Assembly: GCF_963678635.1 (NCBI RefSeq)
Contig: NC_087063.1
Location: forward strand, 73,243,617-73,307,616
Direction: 5' to 3'
DNA: 64,000 bases
Origin: Symsagittifera roscoffensis
Lineage: Eukaryota > Xenacoelomorpha > Acoela > Convolutidae
Below the pieces are notes generated by a model that worked only from the letters and a program-made list of their open reading frames with translations, had not been told where the DNA came from and did no database searches. Positions 40,171 to 51,279 of this stretch are shown here, piece after piece. Each line of letters opens with the position of its first letter. Position 1 is the stretch's first letter. Both the position numbers and the translations under genes were made by a program.

Positions 40171-40559
40171 CTAAACACAAGGGTCATATTCTCAGTATAT
40201 ATTTTTTTGGGTCTTTCATGCATCCCCACTCTTACATAAAAACTGTTTACGGAAAACTCCAAACAACTAGAGAAGAAGAAGAAGAATGGAGTTTTTATTG
40301 GAGTTATTACAGTGTATCAATTCAATTTTCCGTAGAACTTTTCTAGTACTCATTTTTGCACCCAAGCGTTTTTTAACAATCACCCCATGCAAAATTAAGC
40401 CATAGGCAACTCTGAGCTATGACGGCTACTGCCAGCAACCGATTATTCTTGTTATTTTTTTAAAGTTTTGCAACAGTTGACTTTTTTCGAACCCAAGAAA
40501 AATATTGAAAAGATTTAATTCAGAGTTTTAGAACTATCTACATGTTTAAACTCAATGAA

Positions 40560-41807
40560 CTTTTAGGAAACAATTGGTTTTACATAATTCAGTTGATTGT
40601 GTTTCAATAGGTGTTAACACGAAAAAAAAGTCTTTTTTCGATTTGATAAGTACAAAGTACTACTGCAAACTCTTAGTAAAAAATTGGTTATACATGATTC
40701 AATTGATTGTGTTTCAATAGGTAATAGCCCGAAAAAGTCTTTTTTCGACTAGATAACGCACGCTAGTCATGACTCGTTATAGTCTCAATCAACTCATGTT
40801 TGTTTTCGCTTTATTTGTTCAGTCAAAATTGGAGAATGTAGTTTGACTTTTTATAGAGAATGAAAGTGAATTGAACTCAAAAAAAATCAAAAGCAAAAAC
40901 TCGAACTTGATTCAGAATAAATTCCCTGCCTTTTTGATTCATTTGTATTACCATTTTATGTACCAAACGAAACTGAATTGAGCTGGAAAAAAAAACAAAA
41001 TGGATACGTGAAAAACCTATACTCGAGAAATTGTTTTCACTGCAATCATTGATACTTAAAAATTTTCCCGTAATGATTGTGCTCACGTCGAGAAAAATGT
41101 TTCTCACTGTAATAAAAATTGATCAATTGCAATATTAATACCAGCATTGTACATCCAAGCGCCGATGGCTTTGAGTAAGCTTTTCAAATTCTGTTCGCGG
41201 TTATAACAGATAGTTGGCTCTTTTCTAGTTCGCCTTGATTGTTTTTGCGTTTTGCTTAATGAAAGCTAATTAAAATTGTTTTTAATGTTCTAAGCTGTAA
41301 TATTTCCGCGTGAAAAAAGGATCAGATTCGACCCCCTGCCGACCCAAAGGCTCCTCCTTTTGTACTATTTTGAGAAATCGATTTTAGTGACGGAACCTAA
41401 AATTTTTCTAAAAGCGCCAATATATACTAATTTTGAGGGGCCGCGCGCGCCAAAAAAACGCAATTTTTTGGTCAACATTTTCAAAAAAAATGCACAAAAA
41501 CGACTTTTTGACCTGTTTTTTCAAAAGTTTGCCTGCGGTGCAGAAACTTTGGCAAAACAGCGTCATTTTAGAGCTTTAGGTGAGCACGGAAAATCAATTT
41601 GGTTGACCTAAAAAAAAGATCGTCAAAATTTTCGAAATTTTTTTTAAAATCCGCTCCCCTCCCTCGAGAAAATCCTAGATCCGCCCGTGGATCAGAAGTT
41701 TAGTTGTTAAATCCAAACTTTCGTATGAGCGAATTACATAATTGCACTTTTTATGAATCAACAAACATAATTTTGTAATTTTACGCGGGAGTGGAACACT
41801 GGGAATC
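40560..41807 (+). repeat. Segmental duplication, copy B
   Basis: It matches copy A from ttttaggaaacaattgg to gcgggagtggaacactggg with few changes, then diverges abruptly at 41807. It lacks the BBS1-exon part carried by copies A and C. Confidence 0.85.
41327..41688 (+). mobile_element. hAT-type MITE in copy B with perfect 8-bp TSD
   Basis: The flanks ggatcaga (41319-41326 and 41689-41696) are identical, the 8-bp duplication of a hAT insertion. The left terminal repeat is gone (sequence starts ttcgacccc), while the right end ctagatccgcccgt remains. The left end was therefore lost after insertion. Confidence 0.8.
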
Positions 41808-41822
41808 CCCCTAAAACACTCG

Positions 41823-42540
41823 ATGAAATTTGTAGAATATCCGTCAACTCTCCGTCACCAAATCTCCGTCAACAAAAAAAAAGTGGCAGAATCGTCAGCA
41901 CAATTGTCTTCAACGTCTCCCTCGCCTGAGTGGTCTTCAACAAAATTGATTGGCTCGAAGTATGCAGTGTACAAACCGTCTCAAGTTCAACCGAAGCAAA
42001 AAAAACTTCTTAAAACCAAAAAAAAACTTTCAAAAATTTTTTCTTGACCGTCAGACAAGGTATCATAGACATTTAATGACTACAGTCTAGCGATGTCATT
42101 ACCAATTGTGTACATCTTATTCTCAGATATCAAATGACTCATTAGGAGTGGCACCTTTCTGACCGAGACCATCCTCGGAGCCTCAATCCATGGAAACTCT
42201 TTTATGGCAACTCTTCTTACCTGCAAGCTTTAAAAGAAACTTGTATTCGATGACCCAACGCCCAGACTGGAGATCATTCCAGTACCGAGACAGCGGATGA
42301 GACAACCAACCGTAATGCTTGCAGCTCAGCCGCGCTCAGAAAGTCGAACGAAGCAAATGATGAACGACGGAAAGTGTTGTATAAACAGCCTACGCGTATG
42401 TTATCCCGAAACCAAAAACCGAGTAAAATCCCGATTATTTTTTTTTGGAATCAAGGAAAGAAAAAAACGCATGCAAAATTTTGCACATACAAACATCAAT
42501 ACAATTATTTTCGAAGTTTTCCATGAGATGTGAGGGTTAT
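41823..42540 (+). other. Unassigned, possibly decayed coding sequence
   Basis: This segment is richer in G+C than its flanks. A frame of 75 codons at 41823-42047 is S/T/K-rich. A further stretch near 42150 reads SGTFLTETILGASIHG before a stop. No family is recognised. It is unique in the window, inserted between duplication copies B and C, and could be a relic of a mobile element. Confidence 0.25.
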
Positions 42541-42779
42541 GATTCAGGAAAGAGAACACATTTTTCATGACACGAATGTAACTCCCCAGTTCGACACAGG
42601 GAGATAAAGGGAGTCTGGATGGTTTCTTCTCTCGTCTCGCAGACCAGGGTGCCAATTGTGGCTGGCCGGAAGCCAAGGAGAAAAATATACCCGAGACATA
42701 TTTTTAGCAAAAATGAGATATCGGGAAATTCAGAGCGAACTATGTACCACACCAGCGAAACCACAGAAATTTGTGCTGT

Positions 42780-43990
42780 TTTAACGTAACTAAACCTAAA
42801 TTGACATTCAACAAAGTTAAACCAAAAACGGGAGCTGAGTTGAACCTAATAGTCCACCTACACCTAATTCAAAGCTAAGTTAAGTTAAGAAGTTAACCCA
42901 AAAATTTGTTTCATTTATCGTATTTTTACCTAAATTAACGTTAGATCTCGGTCATAGCCACCAAGATCCATTAGTGGTGCTTGATTCCGGTTCTGATGAT
43001 GATGAAGAAACACTAGAATCTCAAAAATGAACTCAAATGCCTCTGAAATTCTTCGAAAAACTCAAACTCATTTGGCCAATTTCGTATTTTGATTTGCATT
43101 TTCATTTCGGAATTGTGCAATCCATGATTCTATAGTGCTGCTGGAATTTTTATACTCACCTCTCTGATTTCTCACCAGTCTGACTATACAATTTATTTAT
43201 TTTTGCTACCATGATTTTTATACAACATTTACTTAATTTTATGTTGAGCAACGTTAATCAACGTTGATCAGATCGGCATGTTTTAACTGAAATCAATTTG
43301 TTGAATTGAGTTAAAATGTGATGATCTGCATAACATTCTTTGACTTTGCGCAACGTTAAATTAGGATAAAAAAAAGGTTTGTGGATCGTTTTTTAAAACC
43401 TAATATAACGTTAAGCAATGTCATGTTTCAACCTAAATTAATGTTAAGCAACGTTAAACAACATTAAGCGGATCGTCATATTTCAACCTAATTTAACGCT
43501 AAGCAACGTTAAACGGATCACCTTTTTTGACCTAATTTAACGTTAAGCAACGCTAAGCAACGTAAGGCTGATCGCGGCGATTTGAAGCCGTTCAAATTCA
43601 ATTAGCTTAACTTGACGTTAAGTCACGTATAGAGTTCTGAAGCCATTTAACGTCATTTAACCTAACGTATTGTTAAATTAGGTGTAGCGCTAAGAACTGA
43701 TTTACTCAATTAAACCAAATTGAGCTTGATTTAATCTTAATTTACGTCAAATTAGGTGTATCATTGCAAAACTAGTTCAATCACGTTAACCGCTCATAAC
43801 CTGACTTAACGTTAAATAAGGTTATTTTCGAACGTTAATTCACGTTAAGTCAGAGAGCGTATTAGTGCCTATTCGGGCCCAACGTGTAACTGTTACACGT
43901 AACGATAACGTTTCACACCTAATTTAACGTAAGATTTAGACTAAACCGCTACACGTCATTTAACGTTAAGTATCGTCTAAGATTTCGAAT
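42780..43990. repeat. Degenerate AACGTT-rich repeat field
   Basis: Dozens of short units of the type ctaatttaacgttaagcaacg recur at irregular spacing. Each contains the palindrome AACGTT, often paired as aacgttaagcaacgtt. There is no long open frame. It may be an old minisatellite or a diverged satellite. Confidence 0.7.
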
Positions 43991-44159
43991 TTTGTAAGTT
44001 TTACGATACACACTGAAATCATTTGTAGTGAAATTTCAAAAAATTTTAACAGGATTAATTCTAAATTATGCAGATTGTTGTATTTATTCAATCGCCCTTT
44101 GAAAAACGTGGCCAACAGACCGTTGAAAAAGAGTCAGTGAACACACAGACACTGAAAAG

Positions 44160-44540
44160 AGCCACTTTTTTTTATAAAAAACTTCAAATTTAAAGCCAAA
44201 ACGGCTGTCAAGCTCTTGGCTCTAACTATATGGCTTTGAATCTCTTGTATTTTCAAGAAAAATCATGAGTTAAACTTGTCAATTAAGTCAACTCAATTTG
44301 AGAACACTGGTTTAATGGGTAAAGTTTTTATTCCACTTGGATATCTGAAAATTTGATTCCACTTTCGAAGCTAGAAGTCGAAATCTTTTTTCGTTACCTT
44401 CACTATTTTGATGTTCGGTAGTGGAGTGTTTTTTCCTTTTAATAAAGTGAAGGAACTGAGCTCAAAAAGAAATCAAATTTCGATTTCAAAAATCAAATTG
44501 GTCTATGGACAACTTTGAGGATTTTTCATTAAAAAAACGA
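44160..44540. repeat. Dispersed ~350-bp repeat copy
   Basis: It contains aagctagaagtcg, ttgatgttcggtagtggagt and ccttttaataaag in the order seen in the copies at 15760-16500 and 46130-46520. Confidence 0.5.
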
Positions 44541-44734
44541 AAAAAAAAATCATTTTAACCTATATGACAGTGAACTTAATTCATCAAGTCTTAAAAAGAA
44601 AATTAGACAAGTTTTTTGGCTCTTTTCTAGTTCTCCTTGATGATTTTTGCGTTTTGCTTAAAGAAAGCTAATTGAAATTGTTTTGAATGTTCTAAGCTGT
44701 AATATTTCCGCGTCAAAAAAGGATCAGATTCGAC

Positions 44735-45040
44735 CCCCTGCCGGCCCAATGGCTCCTCCCTTTGTACTATTTTGAGAAATCGATTTTAGTGACGAAACCT
44801 AAAATTTTTCTAAAAGCGCCTTTGGCGCCAATTTATACCAATTTTGAGGGGGAGCGCGCGCCAAGAAATCGGGATTTTTTGGTCAAAATTTTCAAAAAAA
44901 AGTGCACAAAAACGATTTCTTTGACCTGCTTTTTTAAAAATTTGCCTGCGGCGCAGAAAATTTGGCAAAAACAGCGTCATTTTGGTGCTTTAGGTGAGCT
45001 CGGAAAATCTATTTGATCGGCCTAAAAAAAGTCAAAATTT
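44735..45040 (+). mobile_element. hAT-type MITE in copy C, both ends eroded
   Basis: The core cgaccccctgccggccc through ttgtactattttgag is present, and gcgcctttggcgccaa is kept here. The right terminus is replaced by sequence found after the MITE in copy A, so a deletion removed it. Confidence 0.7.
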
Positions 45041-45292
45041 TCTAACATAATTTTGTAATTTTACGCGGGAGTGGAACACTGGGAAGAACCATTTTTGCGC
45101 CTAAAAGTTTGGAGAACAGCAGAACTAGTTTCAAAATATAAACACTAGAAACGTCAAAACAAATTTTCGATAAAATTGTATTTTTACAGGCTATTTTTTT
45201 ATAACTTATTCACACATTTACAGTTTAAATTACAAGAGATGATCAGATACACGAATTTTGGCATATATTGCTATGAAAAATTTAAGCTAAGT

Positions 45293-45376
45293 TTAAAACA
45301 GATTTCCTTCGCTGATCGGCATCTGAATAACATTTACAACCAGTGGGTTAGGATTGCCCTTCATGCCAACGAGTAT
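45293..45376 (-). CDS. BBS1: BBS1 terminal exon
   Basis: 84 bases in phase 0, with acceptor ctgtttag. It encodes ILVGMKGNPNPLVV, then VIQMPISEGNLF and TAA. The MPxSEG ending matches the C-terminus of animal BBS1. A near-identical copy lies at 40087-40170. Confidence 0.92.
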   Translation of the reverse strand: MLVGMKGNPNPLVVNVIQMPISEGNLF

Positions 45377-48300
45377 CTAAACAGAAAAACACAAGGGTCA
45401 TATTCTCAGTATTTATTTTTCTTTTGGGTCTTTCAAGTATCCCTACTACATAAAAACGTTTACGGAGAAATCCATTTAATCAGAAAAGAAGAATGGAGTT
45501 TTTAATGGAGTTATTACGGTGTAACAATTCAATTTTCCGGAGAACTTTTCAAAATACCTGAACCTAGCCAAAATAAAGCCCGAAGTTTGAATGAACTTGG
45601 GGCGACAGAAATATAGTCAGTTGTCACACTTGTCAATTTTTTTTGTCAATTTAAGAACCTTACCTAATGCATGCATTGTCTTACAGCTGATTAAATTGAA
45701 CAATGATTTCATGATTGCTCTTTCTTCTATAAAAAAATCTGACAAAAACCGCATCAATAGACATTTTTTAAAATTGCGCCGGAAACCTCAAATTCATAGC
45801 TAACAGGTAGGTGGAAAAGCGTAAATTAAAAAGCCGAAACATTGGGTTTTCTTCAATTAATCAACTTTCGTAGTTCAAATGAAAAAATCAAACTCAAACT
45901 GTCAAAAAACGGAAGAATAAGTTGTGATTTAACTTCGCTGGTAAAACACAACCACTAAAATCTTTAAATGTACCTCGATGTCACCTGAGACTGGTTGCTG
46001 GGTGAGACATTGCACGAAGGACTCAAACTTGTAGTCCAGGCCAGGAACCAACATCCCAGGCTAAAATGGAACAACTATTCCAACAAAACATTGAAACATA
46101 AATATTAAACATAACCAATCGAAGATTGGAAAAGACTAATGAACGCAAGGAACCTGAAAAAAAAACTTTTGAATTTCGAAGAAAAAATAGATGGCCTTAA
46201 AGCTCTTTGAACTTGTAGAACAATGACACTTTTTTGTTAAAATTAACCCAATTTGAGAAAGCTTTATCAATAGGCAAAACTTATATTTCGCTGGAAAACC
46301 TGATAATTAATTTCCATTTTCGAAACTAGAAGTCGATCTCGTTTTTCGTGACCTTTACACTTTTGCTGTTCGATAGTGGAGTTTGCATTCCTTTTAACAA
46401 TGCACTAGACTTGAAAATAAATCACAATTCAAACCGCAAAAAATCAAAATTGAGCGTGATCCTGAAAAAAAAACAAAAAAAATCAGCAAGACCTATATAT
46501 CACTACGTTCATTACTCTTAACAACACTGATTTTGTTGAAAAAATCTCAACTTTCGAATTTTAACTAAAAAAATAGATGCCCTTTAAGCTCTTTGAATTT
46601 TTAGAATGGTTTATGACTGGCGTTAAAAAAAAATCAGCAAGCCCTATATAAGAGTCTTCACTACGGTGATTACTCTTAACTAGGTGTCGGCATCGAACCC
46701 CCGTCCTGGAGATTATGATTCTAGCGGTCTCGCATCTGCCCCATATATGTTTGAAAATAGGCAAACACTAGCCACCAATAAAGCCGATAGAGCAGACGCT
46801 ATAAAATTGCCAATGCTTTGCAATAATGGTCTTACTAAATGAGAACTTTTTATTTGCGAGTTCGGTTAGAAAAAAGTAGATTCGTAAGATAACACTATTC
46901 TCGCTAGCTCGCTGGTGTTATAATAATGATGTGAAGTCTAGTATTTTCGGCCAGTTTGCATGGTTGGTGATTTATATGTCACCTACTTTCAAGCATGTTA
47001 CACTAATAGAGCAGGCAGCAATATATTTATCTTTAATTAAGCAAATATAAATCAGGTTGAGTAAATATAAATGAAACAATTTTGCACAAAAACTGCTATT
47101 TACTTGGAAAAAAGGACTCGTTTTAAAACACAAGCCCTGCTTGCTGTTCCGACTTTCGAAGAGAAAAAGCCCGCGGTGATTTCTTTATTCAGACCATCTT
47201 CGGTCATCGATATAATAATTGTCAACATAGAGTCGAAGCTTCGCATCGCAAACACCAGCGAGAACACAACAAAAAACAGCTCTAGAAAGTGCAATAAGAT
47301 AAAATAGAAATAAGCCTCGCTAGGTCTAGGATTCGATTTGAGACCTACTGCAATCAAGAGGTTTTGCGTCTTACGCACTAACCACTCAGCCAATCACGCT
47401 TAACCACCGACACTAGTCACGAATAAAGCAGCCACATATGTTAATAAACTGCCAATCTAATCAGCACAAGTGGCACCTAATACAAAAAGACACAATTTCG
47501 CAAGTAATAATTTGGAATATAACAAACTGAAGGCATGCACACAAACTTTGCATGTAAAAAATCGCAGAGCATAAAACCACATTGTGCATTTCAAAAAAAT
47601 TGCGAGATATATTGAGTTAGAAAATTTCTGAAATCGAGTTTTTATTATTGTTGTTGTTTGAAACAAATAGTTTTTTTTCGGTTCATTCGATGAATTAAAA
47701 TTGCATCAAATGTGTTAACTATTCGAATGTCAAAGCACATGCTATCAAAAAGCTGTATATGTGTCCCAAAAGTGGCAACAATACTTGCGACTTAGGAAGG
47801 TTCATAATCATACACTAAGCTGACGCTAGTATAATGAAAACGTCTTATACTTCAGTGCAAATACCGACTCCTTGATCTTGAAAGTAAAAATATATTTTTT
47901 TCTCAATTAACTTCAAGTTCTGAGGGTTTGGAATTTGGCCAAAATGGACTAACTTATGCGCGCTTTTAAGAATTGATCTTTGAAGGTCAACTCGTGAGTG
48001 CGACTGATTCAAGTGCGGTGATTTATTCCGCACTCAAAAAGTAATGCAAATTGATTTGAGGCAAGCGAATTAGTCCCATTACATCCCTAAAAGACTGAAA
48101 TTATAACCCTTAGTCCTTGATATTTGTTGGAAGGGTGTGTGGATCTTAAAAATAAAATATCAAAAATCAATTTATAGCTTTATCAAAAGCTTCTTTTGCC
48201 AAAAATAAACATTAGCCCTGAAAGGCGCAGTATCTTCCTATTGCTCGCTACACACCCGTATGAGTTTCTGTTTGACATCGTATAGCGAGTGGTCATATCT

Positions 48301-50265
48301 GAAGAGTACAAACAGTCCTTCCAGTGTCTTGTTCGCAGAGGTGTTTTGTATTCCCAGAATCAATTTGAACAAAGGACCAATGCCCTGCACCTGAAAATAG
48401 CAGAAGTGTTTTGTTACTAGCACCCGGCCCAGCTCCCACCAAATCGAAAAACTAAATTAGTTTTAGTTTTTAAGATGTTGCCAGATAAACCAAATTGTTG
48501 AATTCATAAGAACTTGAATTGTCCCTATGAGTCAGTACCAGACTGCTCAAATCGGTCAGAGAAAAAAACTGACCTACCATTTTTACAGCCTCTCCCAAAC
48601 CACTATAAAGACCGCAATTTAACCAAAATGTCAAAAAAGGCGTTATTAGGCACTTTTTGGAAAATTTCGACCAAAAAAATCACGTTTTTTCGGCGCGCGC
48701 TTCCCCCTCAGAATTAGTATAGATTGGCGCCCAAGACACCTTTAGAAAAATTTTAAGGCCAGTCAGTCAAAAGTGGATATCTCAAAATAGTACAAAGGCA
48801 GGGTCGTCCCATGATCTTATCTGGAAAAACTCTCGTCAACAACAGTTTCAACAAAAAGTGACCTAGAAAAAATAAGTGACCAAAAGTGACCAGGTCACTT
48901 AAAGTGACTAGTTTGAGCAGCCTGGTCAGTACATCAAACGACTCAAAACAGCAGTGTATCTACAGTCTTGTTAAATTTTAATCCACCATTGACAACTTAT
49001 TATTATTACATAAATGCTGAGCAAATGAACGGCGTCATCCAAATACAATAATCAGAAAACTAGATAAGAGCAAAATTGCTGGAAGATGTGTGTAAAATAT
49101 TCAATTTCGATTCTGATTGGTTAAAAACTATCAATTTTAACAACATCTAAATTTTTTGATGGCGATAAGGATTTTAACATGATATGAAATCCAATGAAAT
49201 TATGTACCTGAGCAGATAGTTTCAGAGGGGCCTCCTCGCTCTGTGTCATTGGGGTGAGGGACTTGTCCAGTGCCTTTCGATAGTTCTGCGCCACTGTCAA
49301 CTTCAACTTCACTAGATCACGCTGGAACGTACGGTAGATCTCTGAAACACAAAAAAAAACAATTCAAAGTAATTTGCTTTACTATTTTGCTTTACTAAGT
49401 TTAACAATTGGGGCGTATTTCACGATACGTATTCGACCAATCTTTTACCGGTCAACTAATGGCTTAAAACGCCTTGGAAGTAAATTTTTATATTATATTC
49501 TATTTATCGACAATTTTGTAAATGAACGCATACAAATTCAACTAGCAACAAAAAATGTGTCATTTGGCAAAGGCCCTCTGCGTGCCCTTAACAACCGTTT
49601 CAAACACCCAACTTCCCAATTTGATGCTTTTAGCGGATAATTACTATTGTTGAGTTAACGAGGTTTGAAATTTACTGTTCGAAGATCACCCTGGATAGCA
49701 ACATCAGCTTGCACATATATCATTTTGAAAATATGGATCCGACCATACTAACCAGTCGCATGTTCGCGTTCCCTCACAGTCTGGTCCACATACAACTTAG
49801 TCTTCTTGGGGATGTTGAGTCGGACACTCTGTTCTGGAGGGGCTCCTGCAAGCACCTCCTTCTCATTGAACTTGGCCACTCGGCGGAGCAGTTGCACCTT
49901 CAGAGCCCCGTTGGAGTTGACTGTGATCAGCGAGCCGTCCTCCCGCCCGAACTGGCCAAAGCGCATCGCAACCACCTATGCAATAATAAACGCGACTTAA
50001 AACCAATCGGATTGATGCTTCAAATAAAAAACATGGCAATAGTAGCTTGCACATTTAAAAAATCCTCTCGATTTAATTAAGAGTTCAATATTCTCACGTT
50101 ATAATCTCCTGTGTCCAGGATTCCGACCAGAAATTTTTCCTTGTATATCCGGATCTCCCTATTATCTAATGCCACCAGCATAGCTTGGAAGTTCCTGGAC
50201 TTCTGTTCCATCAGTTCCGTGGACAGAATAGCCCCAGGAGTAGTGATGGCCCACGCTTTCTTTCC
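45293..50265 (-). CDS. BBS1: BBS1, Bardet-Biedl syndrome 1 protein, C-terminal half (partial)
   Basis: BBS1 is a core subunit of the BBSome, the coat-like complex that moves membrane proteins in and out of cilia. Six minus-strand exons, 50265-50098, 49975-49753, 49341-49208, 48390-48256, 46060-45974 and 45376-45293, splice in a consistent frame. They give 275 residues covering the C-terminal half of the family's ~590 residues. Landmarks shared with animal BBS1 are MRFGQFGRED (end of the propeller), IPKKTKLYVDQTVRERE, the helical FQRDLVKLK segment, the appendage-like VQGIGPLFKL, LVPGLDYKFE and the terminal MPISEG. All introns have GT-AG ends. The 5' half is missing, and the next exon is not visible before the N gap. 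Confidence 0.93.
45974..46060 (-). CDS. BBS1: BBS1 exon, GAE-like domain end
   Basis: 87 bases in phase 0/0, with acceptor attttag and donor gtacat. It encodes PGMLVPGLDYKFESFVQ, aligning without a gap to the LVPGL block of animal BBS1. Confidence 0.92.
46130..46680. repeat. Dispersed ~350-bp repeat copy with TATA-like end
   Basis: It shares ggccttaaagctctttgaa, gaaactagaagtcgatc and tgctgttcgatagtggag with other copies. It is followed by two variants of cctatata... ending in ttactctta (46490-46520 and 46640-46680). It lies in the BBS1 intron upstream of the exon at 46060. Confidence 0.6.
46681..46760 (-). repeat. tRNA-like sequence (CAT anticodon-like), probably SINE-derived
   Basis: The reverse complement shows an A-box-like ggcagatgcgaga segment, then aatcataatctcc, then a good B box, GGTTCGATGCC. 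The D and T arms pair poorly, so I do not call a functional tRNA. It is in a BBS1 intron. Confidence 0.4.
47313..47396 (-). repeat. tRNA-like sequence, probably SINE head
   Basis: The reverse complement begins gcgtgattggctgagtgg, a good A box, and carries aatcgaatcct as a degenerate B box. taggtct and agacctA flank the T-like loop as a perfect inverted repeat. A minus-strand frame through it starts MAEWLVR, as translated tRNA-derived SINEs often do. It lies in a BBS1 intron. Confidence 0.45.
48256..48390 (-). CDS. BBS1: BBS1 exon, GAE-like domain start
   Basis: 135 bases in phase 0/0, with acceptor attttcag and donor gtgtgt. It encodes VQGIGPLFKLILGIQNTS, then LFVLFRYDHSLY, the beta-sandwich (appendage-like) region. 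Confidence 0.92.
48590..48805 (-). mobile_element. hAT-type MITE fragment, inverted
   Basis: Family blocks occur in reverse: aaggcgttattaggcac, ggcgcgcgcttccccctca, ggcgcccaagacacctt, then tatctcaaaatagtacaaag. The termini are missing. It lies in a BBS1 intron. Confidence 0.7.
49208..49341 (-). CDS. BBS1: BBS1 exon, helical linker
   Basis: 134 bases, phase 1 to 0, with acceptor tgtttcag and donor gtacat. It encodes IYRTFQRDLVKLKL, then APLKLSAQ, corresponding to the helical segment after the propeller. Confidence 0.92.
49753..49975 (-). CDS. BBS1: BBS1 exon with LYVDQTVRERE motif
   Basis: 223 bases, phase 0 to 1, with acceptor tgcatag and donor gttagt. It encodes VVAMRFGQFGRED, then RLNIPKKTKLYVDQTVRERE, the most conserved block of the family. 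Confidence 0.93.
50098..50265 (-). CDS. BBS1: BBS1 exon encoding end of beta-propeller
   Basis: The 168-base exon (56 codons, phase 0/0) has acceptor attttag and donor gtgaga. It encodes GKKAWAITTPGAIL, then LVALDNREIRIY, matching the late propeller blades of BBS1. Confidence 0.9.
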
Positions 50266-50861
50266 CTAAAATAACAAAAAGGGAGGTGAGAACATCAAAG
50301 TTTGTAGATAACGTCAAAAACTCTGCATGAACTTTTCTTCAATGTAGAATTAATCATCAAATAAGTTTCACTCCATTATGAGCATTCTTAATCGGTTTCC
50401 CCGCTTGCTAACTAATAATACCCATCGAAAACCCATCGAGTCAATACTGAATAGTTTACTGCCACTATGCTAGACTGGTCCCTTGAAAATAAGCAGGTCC
50501 CTTGCGAAAAGGACACCTAGAGCTCTCAAATCGTTTTATTATAATTTTGCCATTCAAAAAAAAACTGTCATGGAATTTTTTTAAAACAAATTTGATGTTT
50601 CCTTAATTTGTAAAACCTCTCACTCAATATTTTAAGGTGAACAAAATTTAGATTTGATTACAAATGAGTTAACCCAATTATGAATCTTAAATTGTAAAAT
50701 AAGTTGAAATGAGGTTTTTCTTGATGAAAACAAAATCTTAATAACAATTTTTAATCAGTAAATTTTCTAATTCAACATATTTCGCGAACATTTTTGAATT
50801 GAAATTACACACAAATTAGTTTTCAATTATTACCAGTGAAATACATGCGGGTTCTGTCTAT

Positions 50862-51061
50862 NNNNNNNNNNNNNNNNNNNNNNNNNNNNNNNNNNNNNNN
50901 NNNNNNNNNNNNNNNNNNNNNNNNNNNNNNNNNNNNNNNNNNNNNNNNNNNNNNNNNNNNNNNNNNNNNNNNNNNNNNNNNNNNNNNNNNNNNNNNNNNN
51001 NNNNNNNNNNNNNNNNNNNNNNNNNNNNNNNNNNNNNNNNNNNNNNNNNNNNNNNNNNNNN
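50862..51061. other. Assembly gap (200 N)
   Basis: A run of exactly 200 N, a round number typical of a placeholder rather than a measured gap. It lies about 600 bp 5' of the first visible BBS1 exon and may hide upstream BBS1 exons. Confidence 0.95.
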
Positions 51062-51279
51062 AATTTTATAGCCGTTACTCAATATGCAATAAAAAGTTCA
51101 CTAAATTCTTACACCTTCCAGTAGATTGCGTTTATAGTTTTCGACTTTGAGTAAATTGCCAGACGCAAATTAACAAACACAACAGCAGACACTTATGAAA
51201 CTATTACACAGAAACTATTTCCACTTGAGATACAACACAAACTTAAAATAAAAAAGATGCGTCGCAAAACAATTGGATG

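Larger units (their letters stand above)
38642..40342 (+). repeat. Segmental duplication, copy A
   Basis: 38642-39873 matches 40560-41807 (copy B) closely along its length. 39297-40342 matches 44617-45553 (copy C). The unit includes a MITE and, in its last part, a copy of the terminal BBS1 exon. Confidence 0.85.
44617..45553 (+). repeat. Segmental duplication, copy C (contains BBS1 terminal exon)
   Basis: It matches copy A from ttggctcttttctagtt to about caattttccggagaac. It carries the MITE relic (44735-45040) and the terminal BBS1 exon. Because it adjoins the rest of BBS1, it is probably the source and copy A the derivative. Confidence 0.8.

Noticed and set aside
40033-40239. Plus-strand frame MIRYTSFGIYC..., similar to one at 45241-45505, looking like a conserved small protein
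   Set aside because: Both are the antisense of the duplicated BBS1 terminal exon. The conservation comes from the exon and the duplication.
42537-42764. Minus-strand segment TLVCETREETIQTPFIS as the last BBS1 exon
   Set aside because: The resemblance to the BBS1 C-terminus is slight and its phase does not fit. The exon at 45293-45376 matches in phase and ends in MPISEG.
46681-46760. Functional tRNA-Met gene
   Set aside because: The B box is good, but the acceptor and T stems do not pair; annotated as tRNA-like only.
47100-47393. Minus-strand frame MAEWLVRKTQN..., 97 codons
   Set aside because: The N-terminal part is the translation of a tRNA-derived sequence; the rest has no recognisable domain.
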